DNA from: Clostridium aminobutyricum
GTDB lineage: Bacteria > Bacillota > Clostridia > Peptostreptococcales > Anaerovoracaceae
Reading direction: 5' to 3'
NCBI RefSeq assembly: GCF_017255415.1
Contig: NZ_JAFJZZ010000010.1
Location: 18,659 to 82,658 of the forward strand
Length of the DNA stretch: 64,000 nucleotides
Shown: positions 8,155 to 16,261 of the stretch, piece by piece
How positions within the stretch are numbered: position 1 is the stretch's first letter
Layout: the number at the start of each line of letters is the position of its first letter
Position numbers and translations under genes: made by a program
The notes under the pieces: generated by a model
Databases searched by the model: none
What the model was told of the DNA's origin: nothing
What the model saw: the letters and a program-made list of their open reading frames with translations, nothing else

Positions 8155-9162
8155 TTAACCTTTGTAGCTGAACGGCAAAATTTGCTGAACGGCATCGGCG
8201 ACATCCTTAAATGCTGCCGGAGTCAGGGACTGCGCTCCGTCGCAAAGGGCGTGGGCGGGGTCATTATGAACTTCAATCATCAGACCATCTGCGCCGCAAG
8301 CAGTGGCTGCAAGAGACATTGGCTTCACGAGTTTGGAAATTCCTGTTGCATGACTTGGATCTACAATAATAGGAAGATGTGTCATGGACCGGAGAAGAGG
8401 AACACTTGCTAAGTCTAATGTATTTCTGGTAGCTGTTTCAAAAGTACGGATACCTCTTTCACAAAGAATAACCCGTTCATTACCGCCGGCCATGATGTAT
8501 TCCGCACTCATCAGAAATTCCTGCAATGTATTGGATAACCCTCGCTTTAAAAGGATTGGTTTATCTAATTTTCCGACTTCCTTCAGTAACTCAAAGTTCT
8601 GCATGTTTCTTGCGCCTACTTGAATAACATCAACGTCTTCAAAAAGTGGAAGGTGAGAAAGATCCATAACTTCCGTTACGACAGGTAATCCGGAAGCTTT
8701 TTTGGCTTCAAGAAGAAGTTCGATTCCTTCTTCTCTCATGCCCTGGAATGCATAAGGAGAGGTTCTTGGCTTGAAAGCGCCGCCTCGGTATAGACTTGCG
8801 CCGGCTGCCTTTACATCTAAGGCAATCTGGCAAACTTGCTCTCTGGACTCAATGGAGCAAGGACCTGCGATAATTTGAAAATGTCCGCCGCCGATTTTTA
8901 CACCGGCAATATCCACAATGGTGTCTTCCGGATGGAATTTTCTGTTGGCATTTTTGTAGGGTTCCTGAATACGTCTGACGGCTTCTACTATATCCAGTGC
9001 ATTGATCAGCTCCATATCCACTGCCGTAGTGTCTCCGATGAGCCCTATAATCGTAGTACTAGCACCCTGACTCATATGAATGTCAAGGTCCATACTTCTT
9101 AACCATGAAATTAAGTTCTCCAACTGTTTCTGGTCTGGATTGTTTTTCAAAATAATAACCAT
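8155..9162 (-). CDS. aroF: 3-deoxy-7-phosphoheptulonate (DAHP) synthase, type I-beta
   Basis: A 335-residue enzyme condensing phosphoenolpyruvate and erythrose 4-phosphate, the entry to the shikimate pathway. Residues 1-65 form the small ferredoxin-like regulatory domain found in Thermotoga-type enzymes, and the barrel starts at about residue 95 with IIAGPCSIES. Other catalytic segments are YRGGAFKPRTSPYAFQG, QVGARNMQNFELL, LLKRGLS, LCERGIRTFE and DPSHATG. The N-terminal domain in this class usually serves feedback control. It is the first structural gene of the operon and is preceded by an aromatic-rich leader peptide and a terminator (listed separately). Confidence 0.95.
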   Translation of the reverse strand: MVIILKNNPDQKQLENLISWLRSMDLDIHMSQGASTTIIGLIGDTTAVDMELINALDIVEAVRRIQEPYKNANRKFHPEDTIVDIAGVKIGGGHFQIIAGPCSIESREQVCQIALDVKAAGASLYRGGAFKPRTSPYAFQGMREEGIELLLEAKKASGLPVVTEVMDLSHLPLFEDVDVIQVGARNMQNFELLKEVGKLDKPILLKRGLSNTLQEFLMSAEYIMAGGNERVILCERGIRTFETATRNTLDLASVPLLRSMTHLPIIVDPSHATGISKLVKPMSLAATACGADGLMIEVHNDPAHALCDGAQSLTPAAFKDVADAVQQILPFSYKG

Positions 9163-9197
9163 AATTTTCTCTCCTCTACATTGTGCTTACTTTTGTA

Positions 9198-9213
9198 AGA
9201 TGCAATTGCATCT
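9198..9213. promoter_or_regulatory. 16-base perfect palindrome upstream of aroF
   Basis: AGATGCAATTGCATCT is a perfect palindrome between the leader terminator and the aroF ribosome binding site. In RNA it would form a small hairpin; in DNA it could be an operator. Nothing in the sequence tells which, or whether it is functional. Confidence 0.35.
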
Positions 9214-9242
9214 GATCCACTATTAAAATCTTCTAGGTAATT

Positions 9243-9280
9243 AAAAAAGCCCCGCAAGTGAATTTCACCTGCGGAGCTTA
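9243..9280 (-). terminator. Attenuator terminator upstream of aroF
   Basis: Read on the minus strand, AAGCTCCGCAGGTGAA pairs along its whole length with TTCACTTGCGGGGCTT (two G-U pairs) and is followed by a run of T. It lies 27 bases after the leader peptide stop codon and about 80 bases before aroF. A strong intrinsic terminator inside the leader of its own operon implies conditional read-through. Confidence 0.8.
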
Positions 9281-9306
9281 AACGTCATCCTGATTGTTTT
9301 ATAAAC

Positions 9307-9420
9307 CTACTTAACCAGAGTGCCCATATTTGCAGAGAAATTCAAATAAGCCTTACTTCTAAAATAGAATGTAAAGCTAAACCAAAAATATTCTACTGCC
9401 AAAATTAAATTCTTTAACAT
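9307..9420 (-). CDS. Aromatic-amino-acid leader peptide of the aro operon
   Basis: A 37-codon open frame begins at ATG 9418-9420 with GAGAGG about nine bases upstream and ends with TAG at 9307-9309. Residues 11-20 read YFWFSFTFYF, and residues 25 and 28 add Tyr and Phe, giving eleven aromatic codons (six Phe, three Tyr and one Trp in the first block and its neighbours, by my reading). It lies between a good promoter and the terminator hairpin in front of aroF. In leader-peptide attenuation of the kind known for trp and phe operons, scarcity of the charged tRNA stalls the ribosome and lets transcription continue. The exact antiterminator pairing is not worked out here, so the mechanism is inference. 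Confidence 0.75.
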   Translation of the reverse strand: MLKNLILAVEYFWFSFTFYFRSKAYLNFSANMGTLVK

Positions 9421-9456
9421 GGGTTTTTTCCTCTCGTTTTTTTATTATTGTAGTTC

Positions 9457-9485
9457 ATATTATCACCAACTAGAACGGTTGTAAA
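9457..9485 (-). promoter_or_regulatory. Promoter of the aro operon
   Basis: On the minus strand TTTACA (9480-9485) is followed after 17 bases by TAATAT (9457-9462), partly overlapping GATAAT. It lies about 40 bases upstream of the leader peptide and is the only convincing sigma-A type promoter in the leader. Confidence 0.6.
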
Positions 9486-9535
9486 GCATTTTTTTTAATT
9501 TTACACAAAAAAACAATAATATTTTGGTATTTTCC

Positions 9536-10783
9536 CTAATAAGGCAAGGTGATTTCGCCTGTTACAGCCGCAGCTGCCGCGGAAGCAGGCGAAGCCAAAT
9601 AGATTTCAACTTTCGAAGTCCCCATTCGGCCGAGGAAATTTCGGTTATTTGTTGCTACCACACGCTCCCCGTCACTTAAAATACCTCCGGTGCGACCGCA
9701 GCAAAGTCCGCAGCCCGGATGCGTTACGATTGCTCCGGCTTCGGTCAATGTCTTAATAATACCTTGCTGAGCAGCTTCGGTGAATACTTTACGGCTGGCA
9801 GGGGTTACGATCAGTTTTACAAAAGGCGAAACTTGTTTACCTTTTAAAATTTCTGCCGCAACCGCTAAATCCTCTAAACGGCCGTTTGTGCAGGAACCGA
9901 TAAACACTTGATCGATTTTCGTGCCTTGAAGTTCACTTACCGGTTTGATATTGTCAACCTGAGAAGGACAAGCCATCACCGGTACAAAATCCTCCGCTTT
10001 ATATTCCATTACTTTAAAATAAGTTGCATCCGTATCGCTTTTTAAATCACGGTCTTCATCCGTCAAAGAAATCTGACAGTATTCTGCGGTCTTCTCATCC
10101 GGTGTGAACAATGCACATTTTGCACCCGCTTCAATGGCCATATTGGCAATGGTCATGCGGCTGGAAATGCTCATATTTTCAACGGTGTTTCCGGTAAACT
10201 CGAGGGCTCTGTAAGTGGCTCCGTCTGCTCCTAAATCACCGATTAAACGCAGGATAATATCTTTTGAAGATACATTGGCAGGGAGGTTCCCTTCAATATT
10301 TACCTTTATGGTTTCAGGAACTTTAATCCACATAGTTCCGGTACCTAAGATGCTGGCCATTTCCGTATAGCCGATTCCGGATGAAAATGCGCCCACACAG
10401 CCATATGTTGTCGTATGGCTGTCTGTACCGAAAACTACATTGCCGGGTTTTACATAAAGCGCTTCGGTCATCAATTGATGGCAAATCCCGTCAGAACGAT
10501 GAACATTCTTCAAGCCATATTTTTCAGCGAAAGCATCACCGATTTTAAAATGGCGGACATCATCTACTTGACTGGCAGGTACCAGATGGTCATAGATCAA
10601 AACAACCCGATCTGGATCCCAAAGCTTGCTAAAGCCCATTTCTTCAAACTTCTCTGCTACAAAAGGGATAAAAATATCGTGAATCATGACACGGTCTACC
10701 TGAACGGTTACGATATCTCCTGCTTTTACGGAGTCTGCCTGTATATTTCTCTTTACTAACTTTTCAATAAATGTATATCCCAT
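9536..10783 (-). CDS. leuC: 3-isopropylmalate dehydratase-family large subunit, copy 1
   Basis: A 415-residue aconitase-superfamily large subunit. The [4Fe-4S] ligands are visible as the Cys of FIGSCTNGR and the CxxC of HPGCGLCCGRTGG; substrate and active-site segments include GTDSHTTTYG. Family members isomerise 2-isopropylmalate to 3-isopropylmalate, or act on homologous substrates (homoaconitate, citramalate, dimethylmalate). The GCGLCCGRTGG loop differs from the usual LeuC loop, and this copy differs clearly from copy 2, so its substrate is uncertain. It lies 10 bases after leuD copy 1, with AGGAGGGG before the ATG, and is the last gene of the isomerase unit. Gene symbol is by family only. 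Confidence 0.75.
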   Translation of the reverse strand: MGYTFIEKLVKRNIQADSVKAGDIVTVQVDRVMIHDIFIPFVAEKFEEMGFSKLWDPDRVVLIYDHLVPASQVDDVRHFKIGDAFAEKYGLKNVHRSDGICHQLMTEALYVKPGNVVFGTDSHTTTYGCVGAFSSGIGYTEMASILGTGTMWIKVPETIKVNIEGNLPANVSSKDIILRLIGDLGADGATYRALEFTGNTVENMSISSRMTIANMAIEAGAKCALFTPDEKTAEYCQISLTDEDRDLKSDTDATYFKVMEYKAEDFVPVMACPSQVDNIKPVSELQGTKIDQVFIGSCTNGRLEDLAVAAEILKGKQVSPFVKLIVTPASRKVFTEAAQQGIIKTLTEAGAIVTHPGCGLCCGRTGGILSDGERVVATNNRNFLGRMGTSKVEIYLASPASAAAAAVTGEITLPY

Positions 10784-10793
10784 TTCGCCCCTC

Positions 10794-11285
10794 CTATTCT
10801 AAACCGTTTTTCTTGCGCATCGCTTGTACCAGACCGCCGGCATTGATGATATCCATCAGATTCTGCGGAAGGGAAGTGATTTCATAATCGATGCCTTTAT
10901 GGCTGATCGAATGGTTCACATGAACTTCGATTTCATCCCCTTCTGTTACGGCATCGCGAAGGGTAGGGTTTTCAATAAGCAGAAGGCCATTGTTGATGGC
11001 ATTTCTAAAAAATATTCGCGCAAATGATTTAGCGATTACGCATTTAACGTGGAGGGCCTTGATAATTTCAGGAGCCTGCTCCCGGGAGGAGCCGCAGCCA
11101 AAATTTTTCCCCGCAACGATGATATCGCCGTCTTGAATCAATCCGGCCAGTTCCGGTCGAAGGGGGGAGAAGGCATATTGTTTCATATCATCAATGGTTT
11201 TAAGGGCGAGATAGTCGGTGGGAATAATGATGTCCGTATCGATATCATCACCCAAAACCCATACGTTACCTTTAAAAGTTTCCAT
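10794..11285 (-). CDS. leuD: 3-isopropylmalate dehydratase-family small subunit, copy 1
   Basis: A 163-residue swivel-domain partner of the large subunit directly downstream. It has the DTDIIIPTDYL motif and the FGCGSSREQAPEIIKAL segment that define the family. The residues following the conserved Tyr-Leu (YLAL, near residue 26) form the loop known in archaeal homologues to set substrate choice; YLAL is neither of the two loop types I remember, so specificity is open. Length is typical. AAGGAG lies before the ATG. A gap of 90 bases separates it from the second large subunit upstream, long enough for a weak internal signal but none is obvious. Confidence 0.8.
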   Translation of the reverse strand: METFKGNVWVLGDDIDTDIIIPTDYLALKTIDDMKQYAFSPLRPELAGLIQDGDIIVAGKNFGCGSSREQAPEIIKALHVKCVIAKSFARIFFRNAINNGLLLIENPTLRDAVTEGDEIEVHVNHSISHKGIDYEITSLPQNLMDIINAGGLVQAMRKKNGLE

Positions 11286-11375
11286 GGTATAGCTCCTTTA
11301 TAGTATATTTATAGAATTCAAAAAACAAATCCGGAAGGCTTTGATGAACTAATGTAATTCCTTTAAGGCTCCTTA

Positions 11376-12626
11376 CTAAAGTTGATCCTCTGTGGCAATG
11401 GCCCCTTTAATGGCAGAGGCTGTTACGGTTGCCGCAGAACCAAGATAAACCTTGGAGCTTGGATGTCCTGCGCGGCCCTTGAAGTTTCGGGTTCCGGTAC
11501 TGATAAGCACTTCATTTTCACCGATGACCCCTTGGCAGCTTCCCCAGCAAACACTGCAGTTGGCATTCATCACGATTGCGCCGGATTCCATGAACGTTTC
11601 TATCAGCCCTTCTTCGAGAGCTTGAAGATACACTTCGTTACTAGCCGGAACGATCAGGAAACGAACATGCGGATGAACTTTACGTCCTTTGAGCAACCTT
11701 GCAGCGACGCGCATTTCATCAATCCGGCCGTTATTGCAAGAGCCTAAAAATGCTTCATCGATAGAAATCCCGCAAGCCTCTGAAGCCGGAATAACATCAT
11801 CTACAAAATCAGGCTTTGCCACGATCGGCTGCACTTCAGAGAGGTCAAAGGTATATTCATTGAAATAAACGGCATCCGGATCACTTTGGAATACATGTTT
11901 CGGCTTACGTCCGCGTTCTTCCAGCCACTTAAGTGCGATTTCATCCGCTTCGAAAACAGCAGACTTGGCACCGGCTTCAACCGCCAGATTGCAAAGCACC
12001 ATTCGGTCGTTGACGCTCAATGTCTTTGCGCCTTCTCCGGTAAATTCCATCACTTGATAATTGACGCCGTTTGCTCCGATCTTTCCGATGATGTGGAGCA
12101 TCAAGTCTCTGGCATATACCCCATCACGGAGCTTTCCAGTTAAGTTAAATTTGACGGTTTCAGGAACAAGTACCCAGGACGTTCCGGTTACCATGCCATA
12201 TAAGAAGTCGGTACAGCCAACGCCCGTTCCGAAAGCACCAAGCGCACCATAGGTGCAAGTATGGCTGTCTGCGCCGAAAATCAATTCCCCCGGACATACG
12301 TAGTTCTCCATCATAATTTGGTGACAAACCCCTTTGCCTTCCCAGAAATCAATATGGTGTTCCCGTGCAAAATCACGCATTTTTTTATGAGAAGCAGCCG
12401 TCTTCGGGTTGTCAGCAGGCACATTATGATCGACGATAAAAACAAGTTTTTTACTGTCTGCAATCATCGGATGTTTCAGCTGCTGATTGTACATATCGAT
12501 GGTTAAATGAGTAGTGCCGTCGTTACTCATCATTCTGTCAAGCGTTACAGTGTGAATATCGCCCGGTTTGACGTTTTCCACTCCTGCCGCTGCAGCGATT
12601 ATTTTTTCTGCAATCGTCATACCCAT
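11376..12626 (-). CDS. leuC: 3-isopropylmalate dehydratase-family large subunit, copy 2
   Basis: A 416-residue aconitase-superfamily large subunit. Iron-sulfur ligands are the Cys in FLGSCNNGR and the CxxC in NANCSVCWGSCQG. The active-site segment GADSHTCTYGALGAFGTG is present. It is only moderately similar to copy 1 and has a distinct cluster loop, so the two pairs are old paralogues, not a recent duplication. It begins two bases after the leuD copy 2 stop with GGAGG inside that gene, indicating tight coupling. Being the pair nearest leuA-leuB it is the better candidate for leucine synthesis, but sequence alone does not prove this. Confidence 0.78.
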   Translation of the reverse strand: MGMTIAEKIIAAAAGVENVKPGDIHTVTLDRMMSNDGTTHLTIDMYNQQLKHPMIADSKKLVFIVDHNVPADNPKTAASHKKMRDFAREHHIDFWEGKGVCHQIMMENYVCPGELIFGADSHTCTYGALGAFGTGVGCTDFLYGMVTGTSWVLVPETVKFNLTGKLRDGVYARDLMLHIIGKIGANGVNYQVMEFTGEGAKTLSVNDRMVLCNLAVEAGAKSAVFEADEIALKWLEERGRKPKHVFQSDPDAVYFNEYTFDLSEVQPIVAKPDFVDDVIPASEACGISIDEAFLGSCNNGRIDEMRVAARLLKGRKVHPHVRFLIVPASNEVYLQALEEGLIETFMESGAIVMNANCSVCWGSCQGVIGENEVLISTGTRNFKGRAGHPSSKVYLGSAATVTASAIKGAIATEDQL

Positions 12627-12628
12627 GA

Positions 12629-13105
12629 TTACTCTTCCTCCTTATTCAAAAATGAGATCAATCCGCCGTTGTTCAGGATATTTTGCATATATTCCGGTAG
12701 CTTTGTACAGGGATAGGTCTTTCCTCCGTAGGTCGCAAGACCTTCGCTCAGAGAAAGCTCCATGGCATCGCCATCCTTTACATCGTCGTAAAGGTCTTTG
12801 CAGACGATAACAGGAAGGCCTATGTTGATGGCATTTCTGTAAAAAATGCGGGCAAAGGATTTAGCGATGACTGCCTGAACCCCTACGGCTTTCAGTACAC
12901 TGGGTGCCTGCTCCCGGGAAGAACCGCAGCCGAAATTTTCTCCGCCTACGATAAAATCACCGGGGTTTACCTTCTTTGAGAAATCCGGATCGACGGATTC
13001 AAAGGTATGTGCCTTCATCTCTTCAATAGTCGGCAACAACAAATATTGTGAAGCAATAATCTGGTCTGTATCCAAATCATTGTGGAATTTAAAAATACTA
13101 CCCAT
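12629..13105 (-). CDS. leuD: 3-isopropylmalate dehydratase-family small subunit, copy 2
   Basis: A 158-residue small subunit with LDTDQIIASQYLLLPTIEEM and the FGCGSSREQAPSVLKAV segment. The specificity loop reads YLLL, different from copy 1. It is the first gene of the four-gene isomerase unit, with AAGGAGG before the ATG. Upstream on the minus strand is the leuB terminator, then about 100 AT-rich bases containing a possible TATAAT, so the unit may have its own promoter. Confidence 0.8.
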   Translation of the reverse strand: MGSIFKFHNDLDTDQIIASQYLLLPTIEEMKAHTFESVDPDFSKKVNPGDFIVGGENFGCGSSREQAPSVLKAVGVQAVIAKSFARIFYRNAINIGLPVIVCKDLYDDVKDGDAMELSLSEGLATYGGKTYPCTKLPEYMQNILNNGGLISFLNKEEE

Positions 13106-13208
13106 GAAAAAACCTCCTTATAAGTAGACCCGAAATAAAGTAAAACCATTTTTGGGATAAAAAATGAAATTTTTCCTACTATTATATATGTCCCTTTTTA
13201 TCTATTTT

Positions 13209-13241
13209 AAAAAAAGCGCTAGTGGCAAAGCCAAACAGCGC
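13209..13241 (-). terminator. Intrinsic terminator after leuB
   Basis: On the minus strand GCGCTGTTTGGC pairs with GCCACTAGCGC around a TTT loop (one bulge and one mismatch) and is followed by seven T. It lies 26 bases after the leuB stop and would separate leuA-leuB from the downstream isomerase genes, fully or partly. Confidence 0.7.
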
Positions 13242-13266
13242 ATTAATTTTTTGCCCGAAAAGCAGG

Positions 13267-14337
13267 CTAGATTTCTGCTGCGATTAAATCTCCGGCTTCT
13301 CTTGTGCCGATTGCTTTCATTCCCTCCGTAAAGATATCGGGTGTACGATATCCTTTTGCCAGAACGGATTTTACGGCAGTTTCCATATCATCTGCTTCCG
13401 CAGAAAGCCCAAACGTATAACGAAGCATCATGGCAGCGGATAATATAGTAGCCATCGGATTTGCTTTGTTTTGACCTGCGATATCCGGTGCGGAACCGTG
13501 AACCGGCTCATACATACCGAAATTGCCTTTTGCTAAGCTTGCGGAAGGAAGCATACCGATGGAACCGGTAATCATGCTGGCTTCATCGGAAAGGATATCC
13601 CCGAAGATATTGCTTGTTACGATGACATCAAACTGCTTCGGATTCTTTACAAGCTGCATGGTAGCATTATCGATATATAAGTTTTCCAGCGTCACTTCCG
13701 GATAATCCTTTGCAACTTCCGCAACCACTCGTCTCCAAAGTCTGGAGCTTTCCAAGACATTGGCTTTATCGACGCTGGTCACTTTCTTGTTTCTCTTCAT
13801 GGCCATGTCAAAAGCAACGACAGCGATTCGGCGAACTTCTTCTTCCGCATATTGTTCTACATCGTAGGCAGCAAGACCTAAATCGGTTTGTTTGAAGCCT
13901 TTTTCTCCGAAATAAATCCCTCCGGTCAATTCTCTGACTACGACAATGTCAAGTCCGCCCTCCACAATCTCCGGTTTAAGCGGGCAAGCGTCAGCTAGTT
14001 CATCAAACAAGATGGCCGGTCTGAGGTTTGCAAATAAACCGAGCTCTTTACGAAGACCGAGCAAGGCTCTTTCCGGCCTCTGGTCACCGGGAAGCGTATC
14101 CCATTTCCAACCGCCGACGGCACCAAGCAGTACGGCATCACTTTCTTTACAAGTATCGATGGTTTCCTGGGGCAGGCAAGCACCGGTTTCATCGATGGCG
14201 CAGCCGCCGGCCAATACTTTTGTATAGTCAAATTGGTGCTGATATTTTTCAGCGATTTTATCTAATACTTTTACTGTTTCAGTCACAACCTCCGGGCCTA
14301 TTCCGTCGCCGGGGATTAGGGCTATTCTATAATTCAT
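13267..14337 (-). CDS. leuB: 3-isopropylmalate dehydrogenase
   Basis: A 356-residue NAD-dependent enzyme that oxidises and decarboxylates 3-isopropylmalate. The GDGIGPEV start, the [11 protein letters not shown] segment, the [22 protein letters not shown] region and the C-terminal [21 protein letters not shown] are all family marks, the last containing the NAD-binding loop. Length is typical. AAAGGAGG precedes the ATG. It follows leuA with a 169-base spacer containing a long inverted repeat. Confidence 0.95.
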   Translation of the reverse strand: MNYRIALIPGDGIGPEVVTETVKVLDKIAEKYQHQFDYTKVLAGGCAIDETGACLPQETIDTCKESDAVLLGAVGGWKWDTLPGDQRPERALLGLRKELGLFANLRPAILFDELADACPLKPEIVEGGLDIVVVRELTGGIYFGEKGFKQTDLGLAAYDVEQYAEEEVRRIAVVAFDMAMKRNKKVTSVDKANVLESSRLWRRVVAEVAKDYPEVTLENLYIDNATMQLVKNPKQFDVIVTSNIFGDILSDEASMITGSIGMLPSASLAKGNFGMYEPVHGSAPDIAGQNKANPMATILSAAMMLRYTFGLSAEADDMETAVKSVLAKGYRTPDIFTEGMKAIGTREAGDLIAAEI

Positions 14338-14370
14338 ATTTCCTCCTTTGTTGTTGCTTGCCTTTGTTTC

Positions 14371-14458
14371 CGTATTAGCCGGGTTTATCTCATATCATGC
14401 TCAGTTACGTACCTTATGTACGCGCCTTCGCATTCAATCGATAAATCCGGCTAATACG
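14371..14458. repeat. Long inverted repeat between leuA and leuB
   Basis: CGTATTAGCCGGGTTTAT (14371-14388) and ATAAATCCGGCTAATACG (14441-14458) match as inverted arms at 17 of 18 positions around a 52-base loop. The loop holds a smaller hairpin, CGTAC/GTACG (14408-14422). On the minus-strand transcript the structure has no T-run after it, so it is not a plain terminator. It may be an mRNA stability or processing element or a dispersed palindromic repeat. Confidence 0.6.
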
Positions 14459-14506
14459 AAAAAAATTCTGCGCAACAAATATCTTATCAATTGGTTGTTG
14501 CTTTTA

Positions 14507-16210
14507 TTATTTTGCCGTTAAGGGCTGAACCTTTTTCTGGCGGTTAATGGCACTAACCAGTGCATTAATGGAAGCAAGAATAATATCTTCATGAATCCCT
14601 ACGCCCCAGAAGATTTTTCCGTCCTTATCGGCAATGGCGACATAAGCAACGGCTCTGGAGCTTGAATTTGCTTCCAATGCATGCTCAGAATACGTTACAA
14701 ATGTATAGTCAAAAGCATAAGGGCTCTCTTTCAGCGCATTGCTTACCGCATCCAATCGGCCGTTTCCGGAGGCTGTCAGATCGTAGTCAACGCCGTCTAT
14801 GGTGACCTTGATATCAACAATCATTCCATCATCGCTTTTGTACGTGGACGCTTTTCTAAAGGTAGCATCCGTGATGTCCACCGGCGTAAATACATTGATA
14901 TACTCTGTTCTAAAGGCTTCCAGAATTTCCTCATGGGATAATTCTTTATGCTGACGATCGGAAACGTTCTTGATGAAGTAACCGACTTCTTCCCGCATTT
15001 TCTGAGGAATTTCATAGCCATAACTCTGTTCCAGGATGTAAGCGATGCCGCCTTTACCGGACTGACTGTTGATCCGGATGACGTCGGTTTCATATTCACG
15101 GCCTACATCCCGGGGATCGATTGGCAGGTAAGGGACCGTCCATTCAATGAGATTTTTCTTATTCCGCCAATCCATACCTTTGGCAATGGCATCCTGATGG
15201 GACCCTGAAAATGCGGCAAATACCAATTGCCCGCCGTAAGGCTGTCTTGGATGCACTTTTAAATCGGTATACTGTTCATATTTATCTACGACTTCCGGCA
15301 TATTTGAGAAATCAAGTCCCGGATCCACACCGTGTGCAAACATATTCATCGCAACCGTAATGATATCTACATTTCCTGTTCGTTCGCCGTTTCCGAATAA
15401 GGTTCCTTCCACTCGATCACCGCCTGCCAACAGGCCAAGCTCAGCATCTGCAACGGCAGTACCTCTGTCGTTGTGAGGATGAAGAGAAATAAGTACATTG
15501 TCTCGATCGTGTAAATGATCGCTCATATATTCAATCTGGCTTGCGTAAACGTGCGGCATGGACATGGATACGGTCGCCGGCAGGTTAATAATCACCTTGT
15601 TTTTTGGGGTTGGCTTCCAGATGTCGATAACGGCATTGCAAATGTCCAGTGCAAACTCCATTTCCGTACCGGTGAAGCTCTCCGGTGAATATTCAAAAGA
15701 AAAATCGGTTTCCGGCATCGTTTCCTTGTACTTGTTTAGCAGTTTTGCTCCGATTGTTGCGATCTCAATGATTTCTTCCTTCGACTTTTTAAATACCTGC
15801 TCACGCTGAGCGTAAGAAGTAGAATTATATAGATGGACAATCGCTTTCTTTACACCCTTTAAAGACTCAAAGGTCTTTTTGATAATATGTTCTCTCGATT
15901 GAGTCAGAACCTGGATCGTTACATCATCCGGAATAAGATTCTTTTCAATCAATGTTCGTAAAAATCGATACTCTGTTTTAGAAGCGGCCGGGAAGCCAAC
16001 CTCTATTTCTTTAAATCCGAGGCTGAGGAGGAACTGAAAATACTCAACTTTTTCTTCCAGACTCATGGGTACGATAAGAGCCTGATTGCCGTCACGCAAA
16101 TCCACACTGCACCAAACAGGCGGTTTCTTAACGTGGTCTTTTTTTACCCATTTCATTTCGTTGATCGGCGGCATATAATAGCCTACCTTGTACTTTTCAT
16201 AATTTTTCAT
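14507..16210 (-). CDS. leuA: 2-isopropylmalate synthase (long, fungal/actinobacterial type)
   Basis: A 567-residue enzyme condensing acetyl-CoA with 2-oxoisovalerate, the committed leucine step. The N-terminal catalytic barrel contains SVDLRDGNQAL, the LHPHNDRGTAVADAELG metal site and LFGNGERTGNVD. The C-terminal domain (about residues 440-567) is the LeuA dimer regulatory domain where leucine binds. The frame stays open to 16378, but that part overlaps the T-box leader; the ATG at 16208-16210 has AGGAGAGG seven bases upstream and starts the family N-terminus (KYKVGYYMPP). Its type is related to the Corynebacterium and Mycobacterium enzymes, not the Escherichia form. Confidence 0.94.
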   Translation of the reverse strand: MKNYEKYKVGYYMPPINEMKWVKKDHVKKPPVWCSVDLRDGNQALIVPMSLEEKVEYFQFLLSLGFKEIEVGFPAASKTEYRFLRTLIEKNLIPDDVTIQVLTQSREHIIKKTFESLKGVKKAIVHLYNSTSYAQREQVFKKSKEEIIEIATIGAKLLNKYKETMPETDFSFEYSPESFTGTEMEFALDICNAVIDIWKPTPKNKVIINLPATVSMSMPHVYASQIEYMSDHLHDRDNVLISLHPHNDRGTAVADAELGLLAGGDRVEGTLFGNGERTGNVDIITVAMNMFAHGVDPGLDFSNMPEVVDKYEQYTDLKVHPRQPYGGQLVFAAFSGSHQDAIAKGMDWRNKKNLIEWTVPYLPIDPRDVGREYETDVIRINSQSGKGGIAYILEQSYGYEIPQKMREEVGYFIKNVSDRQHKELSHEEILEAFRTEYINVFTPVDITDATFRKASTYKSDDGMIVDIKVTIDGVDYDLTASGNGRLDAVSNALKESPYAFDYTFVTYSEHALEANSSSRAVAYVAIADKDGKIFWGVGIHEDIILASINALVSAINRQKKVQPLTAK

Positions 16211-16261
16211 AATCTTGCCTCTCCTTGAATTTAAAAATCTATAAAATCGTCTTCGACGAAT

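Noticed and set aside
13995..14378. Overlapping open frames of 78-116 residues on either strand across leuB
   Set aside because: They lie in other frames of a well supported enzyme gene and have no recognisable domain or ribosome binding site; the same applies to many such frames in this window.
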